Positions 46,586-56,026 of a DNA stretch of 64,000 nt are shown here, one piece after another. Where the stretch lies: assembly GCA_023634235.1 (NCBI GenBank), contig JAMKCF010000020.1, positions 4,898,001-4,962,000 on the forward strand, given 5' to 3'. A program made the translations under genes and the position numbers. The stretch's first letter is position 1, and each line of letters begins with the position of its first letter. The notes beneath the pieces were generated by a model, which ran no database searches, was not told where the DNA came from, and saw only the letters and a program-made list of their open reading frames with translations. This stretch comes from Pisaster brevispinus. Its lineage: Eukaryota; Echinodermata; Asteroidea; Forcipulatida; Asteriidae.

Positions 46586-49500
46586 ATGTTCGTCAGTAAG
46601 ATGTCTTCAGAACCTACGCTGCTCGAGTTGCTCGCCATCCCTTCGGACAATGATTTCGACATGTTGAGCCAAACGGACCCAGGTCCTTCAGGGGGTCCTT
46701 CCTGCTCTGCTCCGAGCGGCAATCCGCCAGTATCGAAGTCGTCAATGAAGCGTAAAGCGGCCAAAGCTGATAACGCAGTCAACCGGGATGAATTTTCAGC
46801 TCTACAACAGCAGATGAGTGTGATGGCAGGGGCTATGGAAACGCTTCAGAATACCATCATGGCTTCGATGGCCGGACAGCCAGGTAAGCGACAGAAAGTC
46901 GACCAGGTGGTGTCATCCAGCGACGAATCTGTTGCGACGACCAAGGTCATCGAGGACCTACTGGGACCGTCTGATGTCGATGCCTCCACTGAAGCCCTCA
47001 GCGCCATTGAACTACTTTATTCCGGTGAGGACTCCGGGGAGAAGATTGATGAAAAATTGGCCGCCGTAATCACTAAAATGGTCAGACGTCAACCCTCTGA
47101 CGACAAAATGACTGAGAAACTCAATAGTTTCAAACGGCCCGCCAACATCGAAGAACTTAAGCCAACCCGGGTAAACCCGGAGATATGGAGTTCTTTGCAA
47201 GCGAAAACTCGATCTTTTGACATAAAACTCCAAAAGGTGGAAAGCGCACTGCTTAAGAGCATTGTGCCAATTGTGTCCTGCATTGCATCGCTTATGAAAA
47301 GCGAGGCAAGTGATCCAAAAGATCTTATGACAAAGCTCATCGACTCGGTGGCCATAATTGGCTATTCCAAGTATGAACTTAATCTGCACCGTCGAGAGCT
47401 TATTAAACCTGACTTGAATCGCCAGTTCTCTGTTTTGTGCTCTGCACAAGCACCCGTAACCAGGCTTTTGTTCGGAGATAATCTCACTCAACAATGCAAA
47501 GACATTCAAGAGACTAACAAACTTGGCCAAAAATTTGGTTATCGCGGCAACCCCATGGGTCATAAAAATGACAACGGGATGCCACAACGAGGACAACGGG
47601 GTAGGAGGTCCTACACCCGCACAACGAGTCAGTACCGACAGAGTCGTTTAAACTCCTCGCGCCCAAAATGGCAGGGGAAAAAGTCGACGGACAGTCGACA
47701 GCAAGCTGCGGCCAAAGTAAAGCCGACCAGCTCTGAGGTGAGTGAGCACAAATGTGATTTTAACGCTCAAGAAGTATTAACTACAGGCAATTTTACGGCA
47801 GGTAGACTCGCACACTTTGTCGCCAAATGGCGTGAGTTAACGTCTGATAAGTGGATCATTGACACTGTGCAACACTACCACATTGAATTCATAAAGCAGC
47901 CGTACCAAATAAAGATCCCACGGGGAATATCGTTCTCTGATCAGGAAATTACCTTGATTACAGGCGAAATTGCCACATTGCTCCAAAAGGGGGCTATAAT
48001 TGAAACAAGCCACACAGATGGTGAATTTATCTCTAATATTTTTCTTCGACCGAAGAAAGACGGGTCGTTTCGCCCCATTATCAACCTTCGAGGGCTGAAT
48101 GCCTTTGTTGCATATCACCATTTTAAAATGGAGACTATTCGTCATGCAATACAGTTGATTAGACCTAGCTGTTTTATGGCATCTATCGATCTTAAGGATG
48201 CCTATTTTTCAGTGCCAATGGCAAAAGAAAATCGGAAATTCCTAAGATTCACATGGCGTGACAAAGTGTATGAGTTTACCTGTCTACCTTTTGGTTTGGC
48301 ATGTGCCCCTCGTGTCTTTACTAAACTAATGAAGCCAATGGTCGCTTCACTCAGACAAATGGGACACGAGTCATGTGAATACATCAATGACTCTTTACTT
48401 GTTGGCCAAACATTTCAAGAATGTGTTGGGAATGTTCAAGCTAGAACTTATCTAACCCAAAGTCTGGGATTTGTAATCAATGACAAGAAGTCGGTTTTAA
48501 AACCACTCCAACGAATCACTTTTCTAGGGTTCGTTTTAGACTCTGTCAAAATGACAATCTCTATACCGCCATCAAAGGTGGAGAACAGTATTAAGTGTAT
48601 CCGTAAGATCATGGACAGGAAAGTGTCTAAAATTCGAGATGTTGCCAGTGTGATTGGTTTATTGGTTTCCTGTGAATTAGCGATGCCTTATGGCCCTATG
48701 TTCAGAAGAATGCTCGAAAACGAGAAAAACAAAGCACTTTCAGAGAATGGTGGAAATTTTGACGCCACGATGCCCATTTCCAAACAGGCCGCATTAGATT
48801 TACAATGGTGGATCAAAAATATGCCTCTGGCCGCCGCTCCTTTGCAAAGACACGGCACTGTCTATACTGTCGAGACAGATGCATCGACCCTGGGCTGGGG
48901 GGCAAACTTTAATGGCCGCATTACCGGAGGGCAATGGTCCCAAATAGAGGCGGCGTATCACATCAACTTTTTAGAACTCAAGGCGGCCTTTCTTGCATTA
49001 AAGTCATTTTTCTCAAACGAAACCGAAATCATGGTCCATTTGAAATCTGACAACGTCACAACTGTGGCTTATTTGCAACATTTTGGTGGCACAAAATCAA
49101 AGCTACTAATCTCCCTAGCCAGAGAAATTTGGTCATGGTGCATGGATCGTAACATTTGGTTAAAGGCTTCACATCTTCCTGGCACACAAAACATTGTGGC
49201 TGATTTTGCATCTCAAAATTTTCAAGATGCCTTGGAGTGGAAACTTAATACCACTGTTTTTCGGAAGATAACTAGTATTTTCGGCAAACCTGACATTGAT
49301 TTGTTCGCATCTCGGCTCAATTTTCAAGTGGCTCCATATGCCACATGGCGAGCTGACCCAGGCTCCGTTATTGTGGACGCATTTACAATAGATTGGTCTG
49401 AATATGCATGTTTTTATGCATTTCCGCCATTTTGCCTTATAGACAGAGTCTTAACAAAGGTAGAACACGACAAGGCAGTTGGAATTCTAATTGCACCTGT

Positions 49501-49777
49501 ATGGCACACGCAATCATGGTTTCCGAGAATGCTGAAATTGCTAGTGAGAAACCCTTGTATTTTGCCTTTTCAGTCAGATTTACTTTCTCTCCCTTCCTCA
49601 GATAGGCTCCACCCCTTGAGAGACCGCCTAAAGCTAATGGCTTGCTTCTTATCTGGGAAGGCTTCAGAAACCAAGGCATTTCAAGACGAGCTGCCCAAAT
49701 CATATTGGCATCCTGGCGAACGAGTACCAGGAGATGCTACAAGTCAGTGCTGCGGAAGTGGCTTTGTTCTGTTCTAA
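46586..49777 (+). CDS. DIRS Gag-like / reverse transcriptase / RNase H / methyltransferase-like ORF
   Basis: First ATG at 46586 (another at 46601); about 1063 residues to TAA at 49777. The N-terminal third is Gag-like: acidic start, a Met-rich coiled segment, then a basic RGQRGRRSYTRT stretch. RT follows (about 47,930-48,700) with SIDLKDAYFSVPM (motif A), CLPFGLACAPRVF (motif B) and CEYINDSLLVG (motif C). RNase H has VETDAS, FLELKAAFLAL, SDN and NIVADFASQ. The C-terminal part (about 49,260-49,560; DIDLFASRLNF, YAFPPFCLIDRV, GILIAPVW) matches the methyltransferase-like domain of DIRS elements. Motif C reads YIND where YIDD is usual. It ends overlapping the recombinase ORF. Continuous, without stops. 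Confidence 0.9.
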   Translation: MFVSKMSSEPTLLELLAIPSDNDFDMLSQTDPGPSGGPSCSAPSGNPPVSKSSMKRKAAKADNAVNRDEFSALQQQMSVMAGAMETLQNTIMASMAGQPGKRQKVDQVVSSSDESVATTKVIEDLLGPSDVDASTEALSAIELLYSGEDSGEKIDEKLAAVITKMVRRQPSDDKMTEKLNSFKRPANIEELKPTRVNPEIWSSLQAKTRSFDIKLQKVESALLKSIVPIVSCIASLMKSEASDPKDLMTKLIDSVAIIGYSKYELNLHRRELIKPDLNRQFSVLCSAQAPVTRLLFGDNLTQQCKDIQETNKLGQKFGYRGNPMGHKNDNGMPQRGQRGRRSYTRTTSQYRQSRLNSSRPKWQGKKSTDSRQQAAAKVKPTSSEVSEHKCDFNAQEVLTTGNFTAGRLAHFVAKWRELTSDKWIIDTVQHYHIEFIKQPYQIKIPRGISFSDQEITLITGEIATLLQKGAIIETSHTDGEFISNIFLRPKKDGSFRPIINLRGLNAFVAYHHFKMETIRHAIQLIRPSCFMASIDLKDAYFSVPMAKENRKFLRFTWRDKVYEFTCLPFGLACAPRVFTKLMKPMVASLRQMGHESCEYINDSLLVGQTFQECVGNVQARTYLTQSLGFVINDKKSVLKPLQRITFLGFVLDSVKMTISIPPSKVENSIKCIRKIMDRKVSKIRDVASVIGLLVSCELAMPYGPMFRRMLENEKNKALSENGGNFDATMPISKQAALDLQWWIKNMPLAAAPLQRHGTVYTVETDASTLGWGANFNGRITGGQWSQIEAAYHINFLELKAAFLALKSFFSNETEIMVHLKSDNVTTVAYLQHFGGTKSKLLISLAREIWSWCMDRNIWLKASHLPGTQNIVADFASQNFQDALEWKLNTTVFRKITSIFGKPDIDLFASRLNFQVAPYATWRADPGSVIVDAFTIDWSEYACFYAFPPFCLIDRVLTKVEHDKAVGILIAPVWHTQSWFPRMLKLLVRNPCILPFQSDLLSLPSSDRLHPLRDRLKLMACFLSGKASETKAFQDELPKSYWHPGERVPGDATSQCCGSGFVLF

Positions 49778-50633
49778 GACAAAGGTTAATCCTGTTCAAC
49801 CATCTGTGACGTCAGTGGTTGACTTTCTCGCAGCCGAATTCCAGAATGGCTGTGAATACAGCAGCCTCAATACTCTACGCAGTGCCTTATCGGCTGTGAT
49901 ACAACCAATCGACGGGGTGACCATTGGCTCTCATCCTCTTGTAAAAAGACTTATGAAAGGTGCCTTTAACTTAAGGCCACCTAAGCCACGATATTCCAAC
50001 ACATGGGATGTGACTATTGTCTTAAACTACTTGAAGGGCCTTGGGTCGAATAATGACCTTTCTTTGAAAAACCTGACCATGAAACTGGTGGTACTCATTG
50101 CCCTCATATCCGGGCAACGATGCCAAACTTTATCTATGCTCAGTTTAGACTGTGCAAAAATCATAACCAATGGGGTTTCGTTTACAATTGATAGACTGAC
50201 TAAAACCAGTAAAGTCGGAAAACCTTACGTCAATGTTAAATTAACAACTTTCCCTCATGATGCTTCACTTTGTGTGGTCAGTTTATTCAAAGTGTATCTA
50301 CAGAGAACAAAGTCTTTACGGGGCAGTGAGAGACAGTTATTCATAAGTTACGCCCCACCACATAAACCTGTTGGTTCAGAAACAATTGCTAGATGGATTA
50401 AGGGCACACTTAAAGTAGCGGGCATCAATACAGATACATTTTCTGCCCATAGCACCCGATCAGCAGCTTGTAGTGCCGCATACAGACATGGTGTGCCATT
50501 AGATACAATCATGAAGACTGCTGGGTGGACCAGGTGTTCCACTTTCGCAAAGTTTTACAATAAACCTATCGATGATAGAAATTACTTTGCTGAGGCTGTT
50601 CTTGAAAAAGTTCCGAACAAGTCTGGTAATTGA
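49734..50633 (+). CDS. DIRS tyrosine recombinase
   Basis: 299 residues from ATG at 49734 to TGA at 50633, +1 frame relative to the RT ORF and overlapping it by 44 bases. The N-terminal half is the SAM-like DNA-binding region; the catalytic half shows the R-H-x-x-R-Y set: ISGQRCQTLSML (first Arg), SAHSTRSAA (His and second Arg) and FAKFYNKP (nucleophilic Tyr near 50553). It would join the circular DNA copy to the target. All key residues are present. Expression may be by its own ATG or by frameshift; neither is proven. Confidence 0.92.
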   Translation: MLQVSAAEVALFCSKTKVNPVQPSVTSVVDFLAAEFQNGCEYSSLNTLRSALSAVIQPIDGVTIGSHPLVKRLMKGAFNLRPPKPRYSNTWDVTIVLNYLKGLGSNNDLSLKNLTMKLVVLIALISGQRCQTLSMLSLDCAKIITNGVSFTIDRLTKTSKVGKPYVNVKLTTFPHDASLCVVSLFKVYLQRTKSLRGSERQLFISYAPPHKPVGSETIARWIKGTLKVAGINTDTFSAHSTRSAACSAAYRHGVPLDTIMKTAGWTRCSTFAKFYNKPIDDRNYFAEAVLEKVPNKSGN

Positions 50634-50807
50634 TATGATTTATACTTATGTATACATTGTAATATTCCTTTACGATTTCATTGGTCAAGCTATGAAGTGT
50701 AAGATTTGAGTTTGTAGTCAATGACAGAAATAAAGTCTTTTGACATGGTGTACGTTGTACACGTACCCTGATGAATTGCCTTATTTTGCAGTGTTTTGGC
50801 TCTAAAC
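50634..50807 (+). other. DIRS 3' non-coding segment
   Basis: AT-rich sequence between the recombinase stop and the internal complementary region; contains AATAAAG at about 50730, a possible polyadenylation signal. Confidence 0.5.
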
Positions 50808-50933
50808 ATCTCAAGTAAGTCCGAAGTGCTATGTGATGACGAGGTAGAATTTCCTAATTAAACGAAATGAAATAGAATGTAATTAAAGTATAATTTTGGT
50901 TCTACCGAGTCATCACTAGCACTGAAGGACTTA
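50808..50933 (+). repeat. DIRS internal complementary region
   Basis: 50808-50849 is the reverse complement of the element's left outer end (46420-46463), and 50850-50933 that of the right outer end (about 51160-51243), directly abutting at GAGGTAGAATTTCCTAATTA. This is the template that lets DIRS1-type elements circularise their cDNA. Confidence 0.9.
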
Positions 50934-51041
50934 CGCTCCCTCCCTCTTGCTCTCCGAGGGATTGCTAGTTAACAATTGGGTATCGACACTTGGTAACAAT
51001 TTACTTCCCTCCCGAAGTCACTGCAAAAAGAGTATAGTTTA

Positions 51042-51243
51042 CAAAAATGCTCTGAGGCGTGCCCGTGCGGGGCTCGGTTATATAGGGAAGAGGGCTCTTT
51101 TTAACAATGAGCTCTCTAAAGCGCGACCACAAACACCGGTGGTAAGTGCAATCTCAAGTAAGTTCTTCAGTGCTAGTGATGACTCGGTAGAACCAAAATT
51201 AAACTTCAATTACATTCTAATTCATTTCGTTTAATTAGGAAAT
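51042..51243 (+). repeat. DIRS right inverted terminal repeat with extension
   Basis: 51042-51192 is the inverted copy of the left ITR; 51193-51243 has no partner in the left ITR but is matched in the internal complementary region, ending GTTTAATTAGGAAAT. Confidence 0.9.
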
Positions 51244-51330
51244 GAATGCGCAGTACACTGTATACCGGTAACACACACAGACATAGTCTCAAAAAATTGC
51301 GCGACTAAAATTGCAGTGTTGGATGACGTC

Positions 51331-51775
51331 AGGGCCCAATTTCATGGCTCTGCTTACTGTAAGCAAAGAATCGGCGCTTACGGGAGCAGGGAATTCTGTG
51401 CTTATGTCAAGCGTATTTCACGGGTTAGCATTGAATTTTTGCTTGTGCGCGTGCGTACTCCACGTTACTAGGCATTTTTTGCTTACACAGCTAGCGCAGA
51501 AATTCGGCGCTTGCAAAATAAGCAGAGAAAGGCGATCGTAAGCGCAGAATTCGGCGGCAAGCGGAGCCATGAAGTTGGGCCCAGGGCCCAATTTCATAGA
51601 GCTGCTTAAGCACAAAAAGTAGCTCAGCACAACAAAATTATGCTTACCAGAATAAGGTTACCAGCCAAACTACCATGTCACATGTACAATTTTTGACTGG
51701 TATCCTGCTCATTTCTGCTTAGCAGACAATTGTTAACAATATTTTCTCCTTAAGCAGCTCTATGAAATTGGGCCC
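51331..51775. mobile_element. Two M2 foldback elements back to back
   Basis: 51331-51583 (GGGCCCAATTTCATGGCTCT to CATGAAGTTGGGCCCA) is followed with no gap by 51584-51775 (GGGCCCAATTTCATAGAGCT to GCTCTATGAAATTGGGCCCA). They lie 48 bases beyond the stop of module C. Confidence 0.85.
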
Positions 51776-51822
51776 AGGTGACTTGGGTCAAAAAGCTTTA
51801 GATTGAACTGTACATTGTAAGA

Positions 51823-51999
51823 TCAAAAGAATTCCAAACCTCCGAGCATGGCCGACTCTATGAAATCAATGAAGGCAGACACCTTGGTGTAGAAGCCTGG
51901 GTATGGTCGAGAGCTGCATCCAAATACTGCACTAACGATGCCAAGCTGGTACCACACACCTTCGTTGTTCCTGCATACCAATGTGCCCCCGCTGTCACC
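51823..51999 (-). CDS. Module C terminal exon: GDSGGT with catalytic Ser
   Basis: Acceptor TTAACTTCTAG|GGT, phase 0, 177 bp to TGA at 51823. Encodes GDSGGTLVCRNNEG, LGIVSAVFGCSSRPYPGFYT and the C-terminal helix, ending AMLGGLEFF. Thr follows the GDSGG motif where Pro is usual. The S214-A-V216 segment suggests a shallower pocket. A possible phase-1 donor GGAG|GTTTGG (exon end 51840) precedes the stop by 18 bases. Confidence 0.92.
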   Translation of the reverse strand, partial: GDSGGTLVCRNNEGVWYQLGIVSAVFGCSSRPYPGFYTKVSAFIDFIESAMLGGLEFF

Positions 52000-52861
52000 C
52001 TAGAAGTTAAAAAATGAAGTAGAATCTGAGAATGTTAATATCCTCCAAAACTTCACTACAATTTGACTCGGGACTGTCGTTTGTGCAGTTTTTTTTCATT
52101 TCATATAATTGGGTTTGCATAGTTTTGAGCTCCTGGTAAATGGAATTTCTTGATCAAGAGTGGTTTCCAAAAATTTGTTTGGCAAAAAGAAACATTCCGT
52201 TTGGATTTTGATTTTGGATTGAAATTGCAATTAACGACCAAAGCACCAAGTCGATGAATTGCTTCTTTTTACCCAGGGAAAAATGGGTACTGGTGAGGGC
52301 AGAGATGCTTCTTGTGATTGACTTAGCTTGATGAGCTACGTATTTGGTAGCACATGCTTTATACTACCCAGGGAGCTGAGATGGTTTATAAGGAATGAAA
52401 TAAATGGCCCATTGACCAGCGGTAACAATGTTGGAAGCGCATTGATCATTCTTTGGAAATGCGCAACATAAGAGCTGATTTTATTGTAATTACTATTATG
52501 ATTATAAAACAATCCAGATTGCTATTTGACCCTTTTACTGTGCAACTGTTCACTATCGTCAATTGTGTCATTTTGAATGATAAACTATACCCGGCCTCCA
52601 AAATGATTTTATATGGTGAATGTATTTACATATAACATAGTCAAGGGAAGAGGGAGACAAAGAAATTAATTAGTGAATGAGGCAGACTAAAAAGGGGGAT
52701 ATCTGAGGGGAAAGGAGAAGGCAAAGACACAAAGTTTTCAGTCATTTCCCTTTTTGGATGTTCAAACCATGGGAATGAACGGTCTGGAGAAGCCTTATCC
52801 ACAGCTCTACTCAGAAAAACAATCTCTTTGTGGTTAAACAAAAAAAGTAAGAGAAACATCG

Positions 52862-53158
52862 CCATGGTTAGACTGCCCGACTTGCAGTTACAAGGTTGAG
52901 GGTTCGAATCCAGCCAAGCTAACCACTGACTTCACAATGACTGGAATAAGTAATGTTGTCTACATGTAGCTGCTCAATCACAACTTCTTGATTTTGACAT
53001 TTCCACTGTTTGTATGAGAGAGATTGGCTGTTGCAAGTTTGGTGTTTAAATCCCCTTGTGGGTGCTTTGCCAAGTTCCCTTGTTGGGAAGGCCATCGAAA
53101 CAAACAACCAACCAAACAACCACCCCAACCAACACCCCAACAAACAAAGAATACCGTA
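52862..53158. mobile_element. tRNA-like sequences and SINE-type tail beside a splice donor
   Basis: 52862-52920 has GGTTAGACTGCCCGACTTGC and GAGGGTTCGAATCCAGCC (A/B box-like). 53040-53100 has CCCCTTGTGGGTGCTTTGCC, and 53097-53150 is a CAAACAACCAACC-type simple tail that ends within 10 bases of the donor of exon 53160-53311. Confidence 0.5.
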
Positions 53159-53159
53159 C

Positions 53160-53311
53160 ACTGCATGGGCTTTCTCCATTGGCACCCCGGGCGCATATTA
53201 CATTCTCAGTGACGGTACCAAACAATCCAAGATGGCCGACAGCTTGAAGACAGTCAGTTCGCGTCATGAGAAAAACTCTAACTTCTTGCAGTGTCACAGA
53301 TGGCTCCAACT
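53160..53311 (-). CDS. Module C exon: protease segment before catalytic Ser
   Basis: Acceptor TTTTCTTTGTAG|AG, donor TGCAGT|GTACGG, 152 bp, phase 1 in and phase 0 out. Encodes LEPSVTLQEVRVFLMTRTDC, TENVICARG and GESPCS. Joined to GDSGG this puts Ser at position 189 (S-P-C-S-GDSGG). The donor is followed at once by a TTGTTTG simple repeat. Confidence 0.9.
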
Positions 53312-53635
53312 CTACAAAGAAAACAGGCCAAAGTAAATATGCTAAGCTTAATATTGAATCAAAACCTACACTGTAAAACATGACTTTATAATAGTAAAAA
53401 TAACAACAATTCTTAGTTCTTATAAAGCGCTTTTCGCACCCAAAGGGCGTCCCAAACTTCTCATTATTTTTTCTACAAATAAGCAGAACTATTTAAAAAC
53501 TAGACTTTCAGTTTTTGTTTACTACAAAAACAAGGTGTTCGTGATCAATGTCATCAAATTATAATTTAATGATATTTTATGTTATCAACCCGATTTGTGG
53601 TTCAGGAGTAAGATTTTGTTCCAATATAAGTCCTC

Positions 53636-54992
53636 AACTTCCGGTTTAAACCAAAAGTTAGGTCAAATGAGGTCATACTGTGTAGTGCTAGGCAAGACCT
53701 AGGAGCCCTCTGTAAAGCCGTGTAGTTGAAAAACATCCAATGTGTGGTTCAGGAGTTATGAATTTTTCAAATATTACACGGACTATCATTATTTGGGTGT
53801 GCAATATACAATGAAATAGCAAGCGACGCCAATGTATTCCAGTACTCAATACAATACAGTACAGGTCAACTTTAAAGGGACACGTTGCCTTGGATCGGGT
53901 GAGTTGGTCTAAAAAAGCGTTTGTAACCGTTTGCATAGACCAACTCTCTCGATCCAAGGCAATGTGTCCCTTTAATTACATGTGCACTGTACACGTGTGT
54001 GGCTGGTACAGGTTTGACATACACTGTATTGAAATGTAGTCTACACTATATTGTGTTGTCATACAACATGGTTCAACAGACACGTGCGCTTTGACGTCCA
54101 TTTTCGACCCGATGCAAAGGTTTAAATGTTATCATCTCTGTGCAAAAGTTTGAGCAGGAGAACTCATCTATAACGTGATGCAAACATTTTGTTTAATTAT
54201 TACGTAGTTTTTAAGATCAGAATTTTTTCAATTTTTCAACTTCCGGTTTGAACCGGAAGTCAAGGTCAAATGGGGTCACGTTCTGTGCAGCTTTTGTTGA
54301 TCTTTTATTGACCTGTCCGATGATATGTAGATTGTCCAAATCCAACTTGTGGTTCATGAGTTATGATCTTTTTAAAATAATAAACTGTTATTTATTGTAA
54401 TTCAATACCCAATGACGTCATCATGACATCATCAAGTTTGTGTGGTCTTGATAATGAGGTTCAGATGTCTGATGAGTTTCAATGTTAAATTCAATTTCAA
54501 TCTTGAGTTATGACCAAAAATTGAATTTTTTACGAAAAAACACAATGGCAGACTTTGACCTTTCGGTACGACCGGAAGTAAAGGTCAAACGATTTTGGCG
54601 TTAACTTTTCAAATGTTGCCGAAGTATTGATCTATCAGATGCTTAATTATGAGCATCATAGCTTTAACATTCACAAAGATACAGCGCATAGCAAATGGTC
54701 AGTTTTTAACTTTGAAAACCTTGTAATTCGACACCCGATGACGTCATCATGACGTCATCATGACGTCATCAATTCATGACGTCATCAATTCATGACATCA
54801 TCAATTCTGTGCCGTCTTCATATTAAGGTTCAACTGTCTGATAAGTTTCAAGGTTCAATTCAGTTTCAATCTTGAGTTATGCTGTAGAGAAGAGTTCCGT
54901 GGAAGAAGAAGAAGAAGAAGAAGATGGAGAAGAAAAAAAAAAACCAGAACAATAACAAGAGGTGTTCGTGCACATGTTGCACGAACACCTAA
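53636..54992. mobile_element. Hairpin-ended repeat with CTTCCGG blocks (family H), second copy
   Basis: Repeated CTTCCGGTTTGAACCGGAAG-TCAAGGTCAAATGGGGTCAC blocks, TGACGTCATCA tandem stretches at 54730-54808, a GAAGAAGAAG run, AGAACAATAACAAGAG and a perfect 13-bp hairpin (AGGTGTTCGTGCA, loop CATGT, complement) followed by AAAA. Same layout as 33630-35175. A separate foldback (53871-53975) is nested inside. Confidence 0.55.
53871..53975. mobile_element. Foldback element, about 38-bp arms
   Basis: TTTAAAGGGACACGTTGCCT-TGGATCG...GAGTTGGTCTA and its near-perfect complement ending GTGTCCCTTTAA, separated by about 30 bases. Inserted in the family H element. Confidence 0.75.
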
Positions 54993-55039
54993 AAATATAA
55001 GACCCACTTGACATGTGCACAAGTAAAATATATAATAAC

Positions 55040-55640
55040 TAGTTTTTTAAAGTGCTTCATCTAAGGGCATCTCAAAGCACTTGTCATTATTTATTTCCAG
55101 ACAGGTTATTGAAGTTTATGAATTATGAGACCCATTCGACAGCCACTGAAAGAAACACCAGGGCAAACCTGTTCTCGTAAGTGTAACTGGATTGTTTTAC
55201 TTGCAATACACAGCACAAATTTGTTTTAAACACACAAACGACGAATCTTTTTTAACTCCCACCGGACCAATGTGTAGCATGCTTGGCAGGCATCTGGAAA
55301 AGGTTCTGGAAAACATGCACTGTAAATCTCTTTCCGAGGTTTATTGTAAAACCCCCGATTCCAGACCTTTGTCCAGTTGTCACACAAATGCGACAGGCTG
55401 CCACCATTGTTCGTCACTATAATCAGCTCAATGGGAGGCAAGTCCGAGCATTCCGAGACTCTAGCATATTTTGGCAAATTTTAAGCAAATGATGTTGAGA
55501 TCCTACTCAATTTTCTCACACCACAACATCTAATCCCGCAACTGATTATGAAAACCTTTATCGTGATTCCTTTGTCAGGTCAGGCTTTCATTGTGGCAAC
55601 AATATTTTCAAAGGAAAACAATTACTCAAGATGCTCTACA
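55040..55640. repeat. S1 SINE tail fragment followed by the repeat shared with 45180-45640
   Basis: 55040-55200 matches the S1 body (AGTGCTTCATCTAAGG, ATGAGACCCATT, GAAACACCAGGGCAAACC) without a tRNA head. 55240-55640 shares blocks with 45180-45640. Confidence 0.5.
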
Positions 55641-55734
55641 AAGTTTGGCACAAAAATACCAGATAAACCCCCCCCCAAAAAAAAAACCACAACACAGACG
55701 TGAAGTAGTAAACCTTTGTAGACAGCCCATTCAC

Positions 55735-56000
55735 CTGATGTTGCGTTACTCAATCCCCATCCAGCCACGTAACACAAATCCGATGTATTAATGATGGGTG
55801 TCTTGAGACAAACTGGTGTCACGCTATCAGAGTACGTCACCGGACTCGCCAACTTTAAGACCGCGATGTCGTTCTCAATCGTGACATAATTGAAGCCTGG
55901 ATGTTTGTAGACAGACTCCACTGTAGCCTCCATGTGATATTCTGACGTCTGGTTCAGATTGCCATCACCAAATACAACTTTCAAGGAACCAAAACTTAAC
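55735..56000 (-). CDS. Module C exon: protease segment with catalytic Asp
   Basis: Acceptor TTTACTGTCTAG|G, donor ACATCAG|GTGAAT, 266 bp, phase 2 in and phase 1 out. Encodes LSFGSLKVVFGDGNLNQTS, VTIENDIAVLKLASPV with Asp102, and DLCYVAGWGLSNATS. N-x-S/T sites include NQT, NTS and NAT. Confidence 0.93.
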
Positions 56001-56026
56001 CTAGACAGTAAAAAAAACATCACATT

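Larger units (their letters stand above)
46420..51243 (+). mobile_element. Full-length DIRS-type tyrosine-recombinase retrotransposon
   Basis: About 4.82 kb. Diagnostic features are all visible: inverted terminal repeats of about 150 bp (46421-46573 and 51042-51192), a longer right extension (to 51243), an internal complementary region (50808-50933) that is the reverse complement of both outer ends joined together, an RT/RNase H ORF without protease or DDE integrase, and a tyrosine-recombinase ORF. This is the DIRS1 order, which replicates through a circular intermediate and integrates by recombinase without target-site duplication; none is seen. Long intact ORFs suggest a recent insertion. 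It lies on the strand opposite to the protease genes, between modules C and B. Confidence 0.93.

Noticed and set aside
47012..47596. 194-residue minus-strand ORF inside the DIRS element
   Set aside because: Shadow of the Gag-like/RT ORF on the other strand; no domain features.
53010..53336. Plus-strand ORFs of 60-108 residues
   Set aside because: Antisense to a well-supported protease exon and to a simple repeat.
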